A stretch of 52,807 nucleotides of DNA. Origin: Altibacter sp. (GTDB lineage Bacteria; Bacteroidota; Bacteroidia; Flavobacteriales; Flavobacteriaceae). The notes under the pieces are model-generated. The model had not been told where the DNA came from. It was given only the letters and a program-made list of their open reading frames with translations, and did no database searches. Each line of letters opens with the position of its first letter. Position 1 is the stretch's first letter. The stretch covers positions 1-52,807 of the forward strand of contig NZTP01000069.1 of NCBI GenBank assembly GCA_002696485.1. The letters are read 5' to 3'. Both the position numbers and the translations under genes were made by a program. Of the stretch, positions 15,600-23,866 are shown in pieces.

Positions 15600-16898
15600 G
15601 TGTCCACAGTATTAGTTTACACCCAAAAGGTCACACCCAGGATCACCTATATCTTTAAGCATATTTGTACCAGGATCCTAGGCTTGGAGGTGAATTTTAC
15701 ATCACAAATTGAAGACTTCATTGCCTATGATGGTCCAAAACTGTCCTATGGAAAACAACCCATGGGAAATGAGTTGTTTATTCAAAGTCACGGGTTGCTT
15801 ACGCAGCAAGGTATCGACAGCGAAGATATTGCGGTAAAGGATTGGGAGGCGACCAAATGTTTCTTTGCAATGGGCGAAAAGAGCGATCTGCCCTTTGATA
15901 TCTTTTCGGCAGGATTCTACCTGTTAAGCCGTTTTGAAGAATACCTGCCGCATGTAAAAGATGAGATGGGTCGTTTTCCTGCCAACGAAAGTTTGGCCTT
16001 CAATAACGGGTTTCTCTCTCAGCCGGTAGTAGATATTTGGGCTTATAAGTTTAAGGCTGTTCTTTTACAGCACTTTCCAAGTCTTGTGTTTTTGCCCAAA
16101 AGCATGACTGTTCACAATTTGGTGAAAGCGCGACAGCCCTATGCCTACAATCAACGAGGCGCGTTTCGCTCTTTGGTGGGCTACGGAAAGGACTTGCTGC
16201 AATTTAAAATGTCGCGTATACTTGAAAGGTCACGGGTTATCATGGGCCTAAGGCAGGATCCTTTCGATACCTTCGAATGGCTTATTTCTGAAGCTCGAAG
16301 AAGCACCAACAAATTAACCGTATTTTTCCTGTTGGGTGAAGCAACCGTATTTGAAGAAAGCATCAATACCTATCGTCAAAAATTCAAGATGTTGCTCAAG
16401 TACGTTTCAGACTATAAGGAGGTGGGTCTTATCTTTTCCTTTGATGCATTACAGGATTATGAGATGTTGCGTATTGAAAAGAAACGAATTGAAAGTATCA
16501 CTAACCGAAGCCTGCAAAGCTCCATGAATGCGCAGTATTTGGTACATCTACCTGAACTGTACCGCAATCTGGTAGAATTAGAAGTGCAAAAGGATTTTAC
16601 CATGGGCTATGAGAACGAACCGGGGTTTCGGGCAGGTACCTGCACACCATTCCTGTTCTATGATCTGGATTACGAGATCAAGACTCCTTTGATTATACAT
16701 CCAATTACAGCTTCCACGCGCTCGTTCAAGAATAAGTATGCCTCAGACATTACAAAGAAAATAGATCAACTGTGGACTTCCGTGGCCGAAGTGCACGGCA
16801 CATTTTCAATTGTTTTCACTAACAGAGATTTCACACCTACGATCGGTAATACGATTTGGCGTGAGCTTTTCTCCAAAAAATTAAATCCAGATGCCTAG
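15600..16898 (+). CDS. Polysaccharide-deacetylase-like protein (DUF7033 type), probably catalytically degenerate
   Basis: A 432-residue cytoplasmic protein related to the flavobacterial deacetylase-like family that has an N-terminal DUF7033 region (DLPFDIFSAGFYLLSRFEEY, residues about 96-115) and a NodB-type barrel. Late family signatures remain: LPELYRNLVELEVQKDFTMG and EPGFRAGTCTPFLFYDL. The positions where relatives, as I recall them, carry the metal-binding Asp pair, an HPSY and an R-x-H read instead VKARQPYAY (175-183), IFSF (278-281) and MNAQYL (309-314). This points to a non-catalytic relative. The start is GTG at 15600, directly after the radC stop; no better start is visible. It overlaps the next gene by 8 bp. 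Confidence 0.75.
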   Translation: MSTVLVYTQKVTPRITYIFKHICTRILGLEVNFTSQIEDFIAYDGPKLSYGKQPMGNELFIQSHGLLTQQGIDSEDIAVKDWEATKCFFAMGEKSDLPFDIFSAGFYLLSRFEEYLPHVKDEMGRFPANESLAFNNGFLSQPVVDIWAYKFKAVLLQHFPSLVFLPKSMTVHNLVKARQPYAYNQRGAFRSLVGYGKDLLQFKMSRILERSRVIMGLRQDPFDTFEWLISEARRSTNKLTVFFLLGEATVFEESINTYRQKFKMLLKYVSDYKEVGLIFSFDALQDYEMLRIEKKRIESITNRSLQSSMNAQYLVHLPELYRNLVELEVQKDFTMGYENEPGFRAGTCTPFLFYDLDYEIKTPLIIHPITASTRSFKNKYASDITKKIDQLWTSVAEVHGTFSIVFTNRDFTPTIGNTIWRELFSKKLNPDA

Positions 16899-17580
16899 TC
16901 CTTCCGTTACCGATATTTTCTTTGATCTTGACCATACCTTATGGGATTTCGACCGTAATTCGATGCTGGCATTTCAGCGGGTATTCAAAAAGCACAATAT
17001 CGATATGGATGTAGGGCAGTTTATAAAGGTATACGAGCCTATTAATTTTGAATACTGGAAACGTTTTCGGGAAGACCGGGTTACCAAGGAGGAATTGCGC
17101 CGCGGAAGGCTAACAGATGCCTTTAACTCGTTTAAGATGCGCCTGCCTTTGGAATTAATCGATCTTATGGCTGAAAGCTATATCGTAGAACTGCCCGTAG
17201 ATAACCACCTGTTCGATGGAACTGAAGAGATCTTAACTTATTTAGCCGAAAGATATGTGCTACACATCATCACCAACGGGTTTCATCAAGTACAGCATTT
17301 AAAGCTTAAGAATAGTGGTATTTCTCCCTTTTTTAACACCGTAACCACTTCCGAAGAGGTAGGGTTAAAGAAGCCCAATCCTGTTATATTTCAAAGAGCT
17401 CTTGAAAAAGCATCTGTTCAGCCCTCGGTGAGTCTCATGATAGGCGATACGTTTGAAGCAGATATTTTGGGTGCCGAAGCCATTGGGATGCATACATTGT
17501 ATTATAATTACCGAAATGAAACCGTGCCTCAAGGCTACAGGGCGATCCGGCGTCTCTCAGAAATTAAAAAACATCTGTAA
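16891..17580 (+). CDS. YjjG-type HAD family nucleotidase
   Basis: A 229-residue HAD-superfamily phosphatase of the YjjG group, which removes phosphate from non-canonical pyrimidine nucleotides. Motif I is DLDHTLWDFD with the nucleophile at Asp12 and Asp14, motif II is HIITNGF, motif III includes the Lys of GLKKPNPVIF, and motif IV is MIGDTFEADILGAEAIG. The alpha-helical cap lies between motifs I and II. The start overlaps the deacetylase-like gene by 8 bp, so translation is likely coupled. No pathway is implied by the neighbours. Confidence 0.9.
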   Translation: MPSPSVTDIFFDLDHTLWDFDRNSMLAFQRVFKKHNIDMDVGQFIKVYEPINFEYWKRFREDRVTKEELRRGRLTDAFNSFKMRLPLELIDLMAESYIVELPVDNHLFDGTEEILTYLAERYVLHIITNGFHQVQHLKLKNSGISPFFNTVTTSEEVGLKKPNPVIFQRALEKASVQPSVSLMIGDTFEADILGAEAIGMHTLYYNYRNETVPQGYRAIRRLSEIKKHL

Positions 17581-17631
17581 TCATAATATTTACGCACCTA
17601 TTACCGTTAGTTACACGAACAATCCCCAGTC

Positions 17632-18177
17632 ATGAAAAAGAACCTATTATTGCCGGTAGCGGCTGTATTTGTAAGTTTGCTGTTTTTTGCATGCGTAAAA
17701 GACACCGATTTCGATCAGGCAGAAGATATTGCCCTAACACCGGTTATTGAATTAGATCTTATCTATTTTAACCTAACAGCATCTAACTTTTTCGATTCTA
17801 TCAACAATACACCTATTCTCACCGTAACGGATACTACGGATATCCGCTTTTTGGACGATGCTCAAATTCAAGAAAGTTTGCGAAGGGCCGATTTCTATTT
17901 CAAATTCTCAAATGGAATTCCTAGAAGCTTTCAAGTGGATTTCCAATTTTTAAGTGAAACCAACGACACTACATATACCACACAAACCAATGTGACGCAA
18001 GGAACACCCCAAGATCCTGTTATCACAGAATTTGAAGAAGTGGTCGAAGGGGATGATATCACCCGGTTGACAGCAGCTTCAAAAGTGGTGGTTTCGGTAA
18101 CAATACCGTCTTCCAACGAAACCTTGGAAGGAACCCTGAACCTACAATCTAAAACAACCTACTACCTGGAATTTTAA
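17632..18177 (+). CDS. Lipoprotein of unknown function
   Basis: A 181-residue lipoprotein with a type II signal peptide (LLLPVAAVFVSLLFFAC) and an acidic mature N-terminus, CVKDTDFDQAED. The rest looks like an all-beta domain with many Thr/Asn residues (TALTVTDTTDIRFLDD-like strands, FSNGIPRSFQVDFQFLSETN). I recognise no family. It lies 4 bp before a DUF5723 outer-membrane gene, which in turn overlaps a third gene, so the three form an envelope operon. A role as partner of the DUF5723 barrel is inferred from position only. Confidence 0.75.
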   Translation: MKKNLLLPVAAVFVSLLFFACVKDTDFDQAEDIALTPVIELDLIYFNLTASNFFDSINNTPILTVTDTTDIRFLDDAQIQESLRRADFYFKFSNGIPRSFQVDFQFLSETNDTTYTTQTNVTQGTPQDPVITEFEEVVEGDDITRLTAASKVVVSVTIPSSNETLEGTLNLQSKTTYYLEF

Positions 18178-18181
18178 TACA

Positions 18182-19597
18182 ATGCGAGATCTAGTAACAT
18201 GTATCATCGCCCTATGGGCGTTCACGTCTATTGCACAAAACAAGCAGCTTATCTACGGGGTTGAGGAAATTCCTCAATCGCTGTTGCTTAATCCGGGAGG
18301 GAAAGCACCCCAACGGATGCATTTTGGGATCCCATTCTTGTCGCATCTGCATGTTAACGGTGGTGCTTCCGGTGTTTCGGTCTATGATATTTTTGGTAAG
18401 TCGAACGTAGATATCAACACACGTATACGAAACAAGATATTTGAAATGGAGAACACAGATTTCTTTACGGCAACTGAACAGTTAGAACTCATAAATTTTG
18501 GTTGGCGCGCTAAGAATGACATTTTCTTTTCCGGCGGAATCTACCAAGAGTTCGACTTTGTGTTTTACTTTCCAAAAGACTTGGCGATCTTGGCCTGGGA
18601 GGGAAATAGAGATTATTTAGATTATGAGTTCGATCTTGGCGAGGTGAGTACAACAGGCGACTTCATGACCGTTTTTCATTTCGGTACCAACAAGCAAATC
18701 ACAGATAAACTCACTGTAGGTGCCAGGGCAAAGCTATACTCCAGTATGATAAGCTATCGCAGTACAAACAATACCGGAACATTTGTTACTCGATTGGGCG
18801 ATGGAAGTGTTAATATTTATGAGCATACGGTTCAAAATGCCAATGTCACGGTAGAAACTTCCGGATTTGCCTCCTTACGGGACTTAGACGGAGCCTCCCA
18901 AGTAACCAATGAGATCTTAGGGAGAGCTTTCTTTGGCGGGAACATTGGGTTGGGACTCGATTTGGGGGCAACCTACGACATCACGAATAATCTTACAGCC
19001 AGTGCCAGTGTCTTGGATCTAGGAACCATTTTTCATTCCAATGATGTAGAAAGCTATCAGGCAAGCGGGACTTATACACTCGATGGCATTGAGCTAATTT
19101 TTCCGCCGCTCGTAGACGGACAAGGTACTTTGCCATACTATGATGATCTAGAGGATGAGATCGAGCGTGAAATTCCCATTGATACACTCACCAATTCATA
19201 CACACAAATGCGTCCGTTAAAAATAAATGGAGGTCTTACGTATAAATTTGGTCGTATTGTAGGGAAGGGAGGAGAGTGCGATTGCAGAAATCCCGGCGGT
19301 AGTATTGACAGGAATCAGTCGGTTGGGATACAACTCTACAGTATCTTCAGACCAAAGGCGCCACAAACAGCAGCAACAGCTTTTTATTACAGACGTTTTA
19401 CCGACTATCTTTCGGCCAAGGCAACGTATACGGTAGATCCCTATTCCTCATCAAATGTGGGTTTAGGACTGGTTGCAGACATTGGTAAATTCAACTTTTA
19501 TATAGCGGCGGACAATTTACTTCGGTATGGAAACCTTGCAAAGGCAAAAAGCCTATCTTTACAATTAGGATTTAATATAAAATTTGACGAAGAATGA
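18182..19597 (+). CDS. DUF5723 family outer-membrane protein
   Basis: A 471-residue exported protein with a short signal peptide (LVTCIIALWAFTSIAQ) and a pattern of alternating amphipathic strands ending in an aromatic-rich C-terminus (SLSLQLGFNIKF), as expected for an outer-membrane beta-barrel. The start of the mature protein (QLIYGVEEIPQSLLLNPGGK) and GGNIGLGLDLGATYDITNNL fit the DUF5723 family of Bacteroidota. A cluster CDCRNPGG at about residues 361-368 adds an unusual cysteine pair. The function is unknown. Its stop overlaps the next gene's start by 4 bp (ATGA). Confidence 0.8.
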   Translation: MRDLVTCIIALWAFTSIAQNKQLIYGVEEIPQSLLLNPGGKAPQRMHFGIPFLSHLHVNGGASGVSVYDIFGKSNVDINTRIRNKIFEMENTDFFTATEQLELINFGWRAKNDIFFSGGIYQEFDFVFYFPKDLAILAWEGNRDYLDYEFDLGEVSTTGDFMTVFHFGTNKQITDKLTVGARAKLYSSMISYRSTNNTGTFVTRLGDGSVNIYEHTVQNANVTVETSGFASLRDLDGASQVTNEILGRAFFGGNIGLGLDLGATYDITNNLTASASVLDLGTIFHSNDVESYQASGTYTLDGIELIFPPLVDGQGTLPYYDDLEDEIEREIPIDTLTNSYTQMRPLKINGGLTYKFGRIVGKGGECDCRNPGGSIDRNQSVGIQLYSIFRPKAPQTAATAFYYRRFTDYLSAKATYTVDPYSSSNVGLGLVADIGKFNFYIAADNLLRYGNLAKAKSLSLQLGFNIKFDEE

Positions 19598-20370
19598 AAC
19601 GATTTGGTCTTGTTGTATTTGTAACATTATTATTTTGTGTTACTGGGAATGCGCAAAAGAAAATAACTGATTACTCTTATGTAGTCGTTCCGTCCGCCTT
19701 CGATTTTTTGAAAGAACCCGATCAATATCAAATGAACTCTCTTACAAAGTTCTTGTTGAACAAAAAAGGGCTAACAGCCGTATTCGAAACAGAACTGCCT
19801 AACATCCCCCGTTGTGATGTCTTGTGGGCAGATGTAGAAATGGCACCGGGCTTTATTTGGACACGTGCAGCTGTAGTTTTAAAAGATTGCAAAGGGAATG
19901 AGGTATATAGAAGTGAGAAAGGGCGAAGCAAGTTCAAAGAATACAAGAAAGCGTTCCAACATTCACTTCGAAATGCATTTAAAACATTCGATCCTAATGC
20001 GGTTTTGACCGTTGCTGCTTCAGCTTCGGAAGGAAGCGAAACTTCCAATACCTTATCTGTTTCAGAAAAAGAAGTACCAAATGATGTTAGCGTAGTTCTT
20101 TCCGAAGCCAAACCAATAAGCATCAACAGGAATGTTATGTATGTCTATGGCGACTACACCTTACAAACATTGGAAGCCGGCTATTCCATTCTATATAAGA
20201 ATGAGAAGATAGGTGAATTGGTTCCTACCTCACGTCCTAATAATTTTTTAGCCAAGACTACGATGTTCAATGGAATTGGATATATCGTGGACCAAGGCAT
20301 TGTAATTGAACGCGAAGTGGAAGGCATGGTAGAACTTGTTCCCATGCCATTCGAAATGGTTAACAACTAA
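19594..20370 (+). CDS. Exported protein of unknown function
   Basis: A 258-residue protein with an N-terminal signal peptide (FGLVVFVTLLFCVTGNAQ). The first half (KKITDYSYVVVPSAFDFLKE, LPNIPRCDVLWADVEMAPGF, TRAAVVLKDCKGNEVYRSEK) resembles a small alpha/beta domain seen in other flavobacterial envelope proteins. A Ser/Thr/Glu-rich linker (SASEGSETSNTLSVSEKE) follows, then a beta-rich C-terminus. I cannot assign a family. The ATGA overlap with the DUF5723 gene indicates coupled translation. It ends 9 bp from the converging rarA gene. Confidence 0.75.
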   Translation: MKRFGLVVFVTLLFCVTGNAQKKITDYSYVVVPSAFDFLKEPDQYQMNSLTKFLLNKKGLTAVFETELPNIPRCDVLWADVEMAPGFIWTRAAVVLKDCKGNEVYRSEKGRSKFKEYKKAFQHSLRNAFKTFDPNAVLTVAASASEGSETSNTLSVSEKEVPNDVSVVLSEAKPISINRNVMYVYGDYTLQTLEAGYSILYKNEKIGELVPTSRPNNFLAKTTMFNGIGYIVDQGIVIEREVEGMVELVPMPFEMVNN

Positions 20371-20379
20371 GGTAAGAAT

Positions 20380-21657
20380 TCAATATCCGTATTTGTCTTT
20401 CCAAAGTGACCTAAGGTAGTTTCGCAGTACATTTTCTTTTGAATTCGCACCCGGATCATAGAGTGTAGTACCCTTTATCTCGTCAGGCAAAAATTCATGT
20501 GGCACGAAATTCCCTTCATAATTGTGCGCATATTCATAATTCTTACCGTAACCCAGATCCTTCATAAGTTTGGTTGGTGCATTTCGAATAGAAAGAGGCA
20601 CCGAAAGATCGCCGGTTTGCTTCACCAATTGCTGCGCTTTGTTTATAGCCGCATAAGATGCATTGCTCTTTGGGGAAGTCGCCAAATAAATAGTGCACTG
20701 GCTCAATATAATTCGAGCTTCGGGGTAGCCTATGATATTGACCGACTGGAACGTAGTATTTGCTAAGACAAGCGCCGTAGGATTCGCATTTCCAATATCT
20801 TCCGAAGCCAAGATCACGAGTCTACGTGCAATAAATTTCACATCTTCACCACCTTCAATCATTCGGGCTAACCAATACACAGCAGCATTTGGGTCGCTGC
20901 CACGAATGGATTTAATAAAGGCCGAAATGATATCGTAATGTTGCTCTCCCGTTTTGTCATATAGCACCGTATTCTTCTGTACTTTTTGCTGCACCATCTC
21001 ATTGGTGACAACGATGGGTTCTTGCGCTTCTGAAAGCACCACCAGTTCAAGAATGTTCAATAGTTTGCGAGCATCTCCCCCCGATAAGCGTATGATAGCC
21101 TCTGTCTCTTGCAATTTGATCTTCTTTTGGGCGAGCAGGGTATCTTTTTTAATAGCGCGCTTTAAAAGTGCTTCCAGGTCGGTTTTACTGAAAGCTTCCA
21201 GCACATAGACTTGACATCGCGATAACAATGCAGGTATGACCTCGAAACTGGGGTTTTCGGTAGTAGCACCAATAAGTGTGATCCACCCCTTTTCTACTGC
21301 TCCTAACAACGAGTCCTGTTGCGACTTGCTAAACCTGTGAATCTCATCTATAAATAGAATAGGGTTTTTGGTTGAGAACAAGGTGTCACTCTTCTTTGCT
21401 CTTTCAATAACTTCGCGAACGGCCGCTACACCACTGTCTACGGCACTTAATGTGTAGAAGGGTCTGTCGGTTTGTTGGGCGATGATCGAAGCAAGCGTCG
21501 TCTTGCCTGTTCCCGGAGGACCCCAAAAAATGATGGAAGATAGCATCCCGGAAGCCAATTGAGCACGCAAGGCTCCTTTTGGACCAATTAAATGCTGTTG
21601 GCTCAAATAGTCTTCTAAAGATTTCGGTCGGATGCGTTCTGCCAGTGGTGCACTCAT
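20380..21657 (-). CDS. rarA: Replication-associated recombination protein A
   Basis: A 425-residue AAA+ ATPase (RarA/MgsA, related to eukaryotic WRNIP1) that acts at stalled replication forks. Walker A is GPPGTGKTT (residues 46-54) and Walker B is FIDEIHRF (about 102-109). Sensor 1 is [10 protein letters not shown], and the SRC finger is [11 protein letters not shown]. The C-terminal tetramerisation region includes [20 protein letters not shown] and [16 protein letters not shown], which is characteristic of the family. Length is normal. The gene diverges from the rhomboid gene. Confidence 0.95.
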   Translation of the reverse strand: MSAPLAERIRPKSLEDYLSQQHLIGPKGALRAQLASGMLSSIIFWGPPGTGKTTLASIIAQQTDRPFYTLSAVDSGVAAVREVIERAKKSDTLFSTKNPILFIDEIHRFSKSQQDSLLGAVEKGWITLIGATTENPSFEVIPALLSRCQVYVLEAFSKTDLEALLKRAIKKDTLLAQKKIKLQETEAIIRLSGGDARKLLNILELVVLSEAQEPIVVTNEMVQQKVQKNTVLYDKTGEQHYDIISAFIKSIRGSDPNAAVYWLARMIEGGEDVKFIARRLVILASEDIGNANPTALVLANTTFQSVNIIGYPEARIILSQCTIYLATSPKSNASYAAINKAQQLVKQTGDLSVPLSIRNAPTKLMKDLGYGKNYEYAHNYEGNFVPHEFLPDEIKGTTLYDPGANSKENVLRNYLRSLWKDKYGY

Positions 21658-21708
21658 AAGGGAGTAAAATTACAATTTTTATCCCTTCGCGAACCTGACA
21701 ATTTATCA

Positions 21709-21716
21709 TACATTTG
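21709..21716 (+). promoter_or_regulatory. Candidate -7 box of the rhomboid gene
   Basis: TACATTTG is a full TAnnTTTG match, 32 bp before the ATG at 21749, in the short divergent region shared with rarA. The -33 position has no clear TTG. Confidence 0.45.
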
Positions 21717-21748
21717 AGGAAGGGAGCATTTTTTGAATAAGGAAGAAT

Positions 21749-22501
21749 ATGGCGACAAAGAATCAATTGTACTTTTCGAACGAAGTGATTGGATACCCCA
21801 TTCTCTTCGTAGCGATTCTTTGGATCGTATTCTGGGCGGAGATGCGCTTTGGGTGGAATTTTAATTTCTTGGGCATCTTTCCGCAACGTTGGGAAGGACT
21901 GCGAGGCATTATTTTTGGCCCCATGATCCACAGCAGTCTGAAACATCTTTTTAATAATTCGGTACCATTATTAGTGCTTTCTACAGCGCTGTTCTATTTT
22001 TACCGAAGCATCCGCTGGAAAGTCCTCATAATTGGGTTGTTAATTACGGGAATACTCACATGGCTTATTGGCAGACCGGCCTTGCACATAGGAGCAAGTG
22101 GTGTCGTTTATATGCTGGCGGCGTTCCTTTTCTTTAAAGGCGTATTTTCAAAACAATATCAGCTTACAGCCTTAGCATTTATTGTAGTTTTTCTCTACGG
22201 AAGTTTGCTTTGGTATGTTTTTCCCATAGATCCGAAGATATCATGGGAAGGACATCTTTCGGGTTTTGCGGTAGGGATCGCTTTTGCTTTTTTGTTTAAG
22301 GAACACCCTATTACCAATAAAAAATACGAATGGGAAGACAAAGATTATAACGAAGAAGACGATCCTTTTTTAAAGCATTTTGACGAGAACGGTAATTTTA
22401 TAGAGCGACTCGCCGAAGATGAAAATCCTATGGAGTCATCACCGCGCATTACGGTGCGTTATACGCTTCGGAAGGATGCTTCCAAAGATACCGACGTCTA
22501 A
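21749..22501 (+). CDS. Rhomboid family intramembrane serine protease
   Basis: A 250-residue inner-membrane protein with about six membrane helices followed by a charged cytoplasmic tail (residues about 190-250). The catalytic serine is in GASG (Ser117) and the partner histidine is His169 in EGHLSGFAVG. The early loop has HSSLKHLFNNSVPLLVL, the usual HxxxxHxxxN-type helix of rhomboids. The family cleaves membrane proteins within the bilayer; the substrate is unknown. The acidic C-terminal tail (EWEDKDYNEEDDPF) is typical of Bacteroidota relatives. Its last 4 bp overlap the converging rlmB. Confidence 0.92.
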   Translation: MATKNQLYFSNEVIGYPILFVAILWIVFWAEMRFGWNFNFLGIFPQRWEGLRGIIFGPMIHSSLKHLFNNSVPLLVLSTALFYFYRSIRWKVLIIGLLITGILTWLIGRPALHIGASGVVYMLAAFLFFKGVFSKQYQLTALAFIVVFLYGSLLWYVFPIDPKISWEGHLSGFAVGIAFAFLFKEHPITNKKYEWEDKDYNEEDDPFLKHFDENGNFIERLAEDENPMESSPRITVRYTLRKDASKDTDV

Positions 22502-23244
22502 TCATTGCCCATTCGTTGGCGAACTACTTCATACAAGAAAGCACCGCAAGCCACCGAAACATTCAACGAATTGATCTCTCCCAACACTGGTAGGGAAGCA
22601 TTCTCATCCACCAAATGCAATACAGATTTTGAAACTCCTTTTCCTTCAGATCCCATGATAAGTGCCAGAGGCTTGTTGAGTTCCAAGTCATACAAACTTT
22701 TTTGTGTCTTCTCTGTGGCAGCCACTGTGGTAATACCGGAACCTTGAAGGTAAAAGATGGCATCTTTAATATGGTCTACCTTACAAATAGGGATGTTGAA
22801 AATAGCACCTGCCGATGTCTTTACGGTATCGCCACTCACGGGCGCACCACCTTTTTTCTGAATAATTACAGCATCCACACCGGTACATTCTGCGGTTCTT
22901 AGGATCGCTCCAAAATTTCGCACGTCACTTATTTGGTCCAAGACCAAGAACAACGGGATCTTTTTAGAAGAGAGCACTGTTTCCACGATTGTTTCTAGAT
23001 CGTGAAAGGCAATAGGGGAGGTTACGGCCACAACACCTTGATGGTTTCCCCGAGTAAGTCTGTTAAGTTTTTCAACCGGAACGTGATTAATGGTTACACC
23101 CTCTTTTTCGAGTGTATTCACAATCTCTTCTAGTTTCGTGTTGGGACTGTCTTTTTGAATGTAGACCTTGTCGAGAACAATATCGGACTTGATTGCTTCT
23201 AAAACAGGGTAGATCCCAAATATGGTGCTTTCTTTTTTATTCAT
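22498..23244 (-). CDS. rlmB: 23S rRNA (guanosine-2'-O)-methyltransferase RlmB
   Basis: A 248-residue SpoU/TrmH-type methyltransferase. The N-terminal substrate-binding part begins with STIFGIYPVLEAIKSDIVLD. The SPOUT knot domain has motif 1 (LDQISDVRNFGAILRTAECT), motif 2 (LALIMGSEGKGVS) and motif 3 (SLNVSVACGAFLYEV). These methylate the ribose of G2251 in the 23S P-loop; the exact target is inferred from family. Length is normal. The gene lies at the end of the SusC/SusD region but is separated from it by a terminator. Confidence 0.92.
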   Translation of the reverse strand: MNKKESTIFGIYPVLEAIKSDIVLDKVYIQKDSPNTKLEEIVNTLEKEGVTINHVPVEKLNRLTRGNHQGVVAVTSPIAFHDLETIVETVLSSKKIPLFLVLDQISDVRNFGAILRTAECTGVDAVIIQKKGGAPVSGDTVKTSAGAIFNIPICKVDHIKDAIFYLQGSGITTVAATEKTQKSLYDLELNKPLALIMGSEGKGVSKSVLHLVDENASLPVLGEINSLNVSVACGAFLYEVVRQRMGND

Positions 23245-23248
23245 ATTG

Positions 23249-23289
23249 AAAAAAATACCGCTGCTTGCTAAAGTGCAAAACAGCGGTAT
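23249..23289 (-). terminator. Intrinsic terminator of the third SusC/SusD operon
   Basis: ATACCGCTG (23255-23263) and CAGCGGTAT (23281-23289) form a 9-bp stem. Inside it TTGC and GCAA pair again, giving a long hairpin. On the minus strand it is followed by a run of T (A run 23249-23255 on plus). It begins 23 bp after the stop codon of the 23313-23855 gene. Confidence 0.8.
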
Positions 23290-23312
23290 AAAATTAAGTA
23301 AATTTTATGGGC

Positions 23313-23855
23313 TTATTGGTTCAAAGGCCACTCATAAAAATATGCGTGACGCTCAAAGACCAAAAAGTCTTCAAAATTGGAAGGGTCATCCACAACATGG
23401 CCATCTGCATCGACACTGCGACCTCTAAAATAAACGCTTCCCGTTTCCAAATTCGATACAGGAACACCTAAGGCGGTAGCCACATCTTGTTTGGTAAAGA
23501 TCAATTCGGTAGGGAAGGTCGTTATGGTTGCCAGCAAGGCATCAGTCTCCAAAGGTGCAGTAGAATCATTGCTGTCAAAACCTACGTATACCTCATGGGA
23601 AAGAATATTAGGGTCTTGAGACCGGTATTCGATTCGCACTTGATTTCCGTTGTTTTCTGCAACAAGTCTAAAATTCCAAAAATTATTCCCAATGATCCCT
23701 TCCAAATCCTCGTTTCGGTCTTGGATAGCGACATACGGATAGTTGGAAAGATCGTTAAAGATCGTATCTCCAAAAGGGGTTTCGTCGTTGTTGCAAGAGG
23801 AAAAGGATACTCCTGCAAGAAGCGCACACATGATTATAAAACTAATTTTTTTCAT
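23313..23855 (-). CDS. Lipoprotein of a SusC/SusD operon
   Basis: A 180-residue lipoprotein with signal peptide ISFIIMCALLAGVSFSSC and acidic mature start CNNDETPFGD. It lies 11 bp after the SusD-like gene and ends before a terminator, so it is the third gene of that operon. Such extra surface lipoproteins often assist substrate capture beside SusC/SusD, and this role is inferred from place only. The sequence (YVAIQDRNEDLEGI, GSVYFRGRSVDADGHVVDDP) suggests a beta-sandwich but I recognise no carbohydrate-binding family. Confidence 0.8.
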   Translation of the reverse strand: MKKISFIIMCALLAGVSFSSCNNDETPFGDTIFNDLSNYPYVAIQDRNEDLEGIIGNNFWNFRLVAENNGNQVRIEYRSQDPNILSHEVYVGFDSNDSTAPLETDALLATITTFPTELIFTKQDVATALGVPVSNLETGSVYFRGRSVDADGHVVDDPSNFEDFLVFERHAYFYEWPLNQ

Positions 23856-23866
23856 ATCGATAGATT

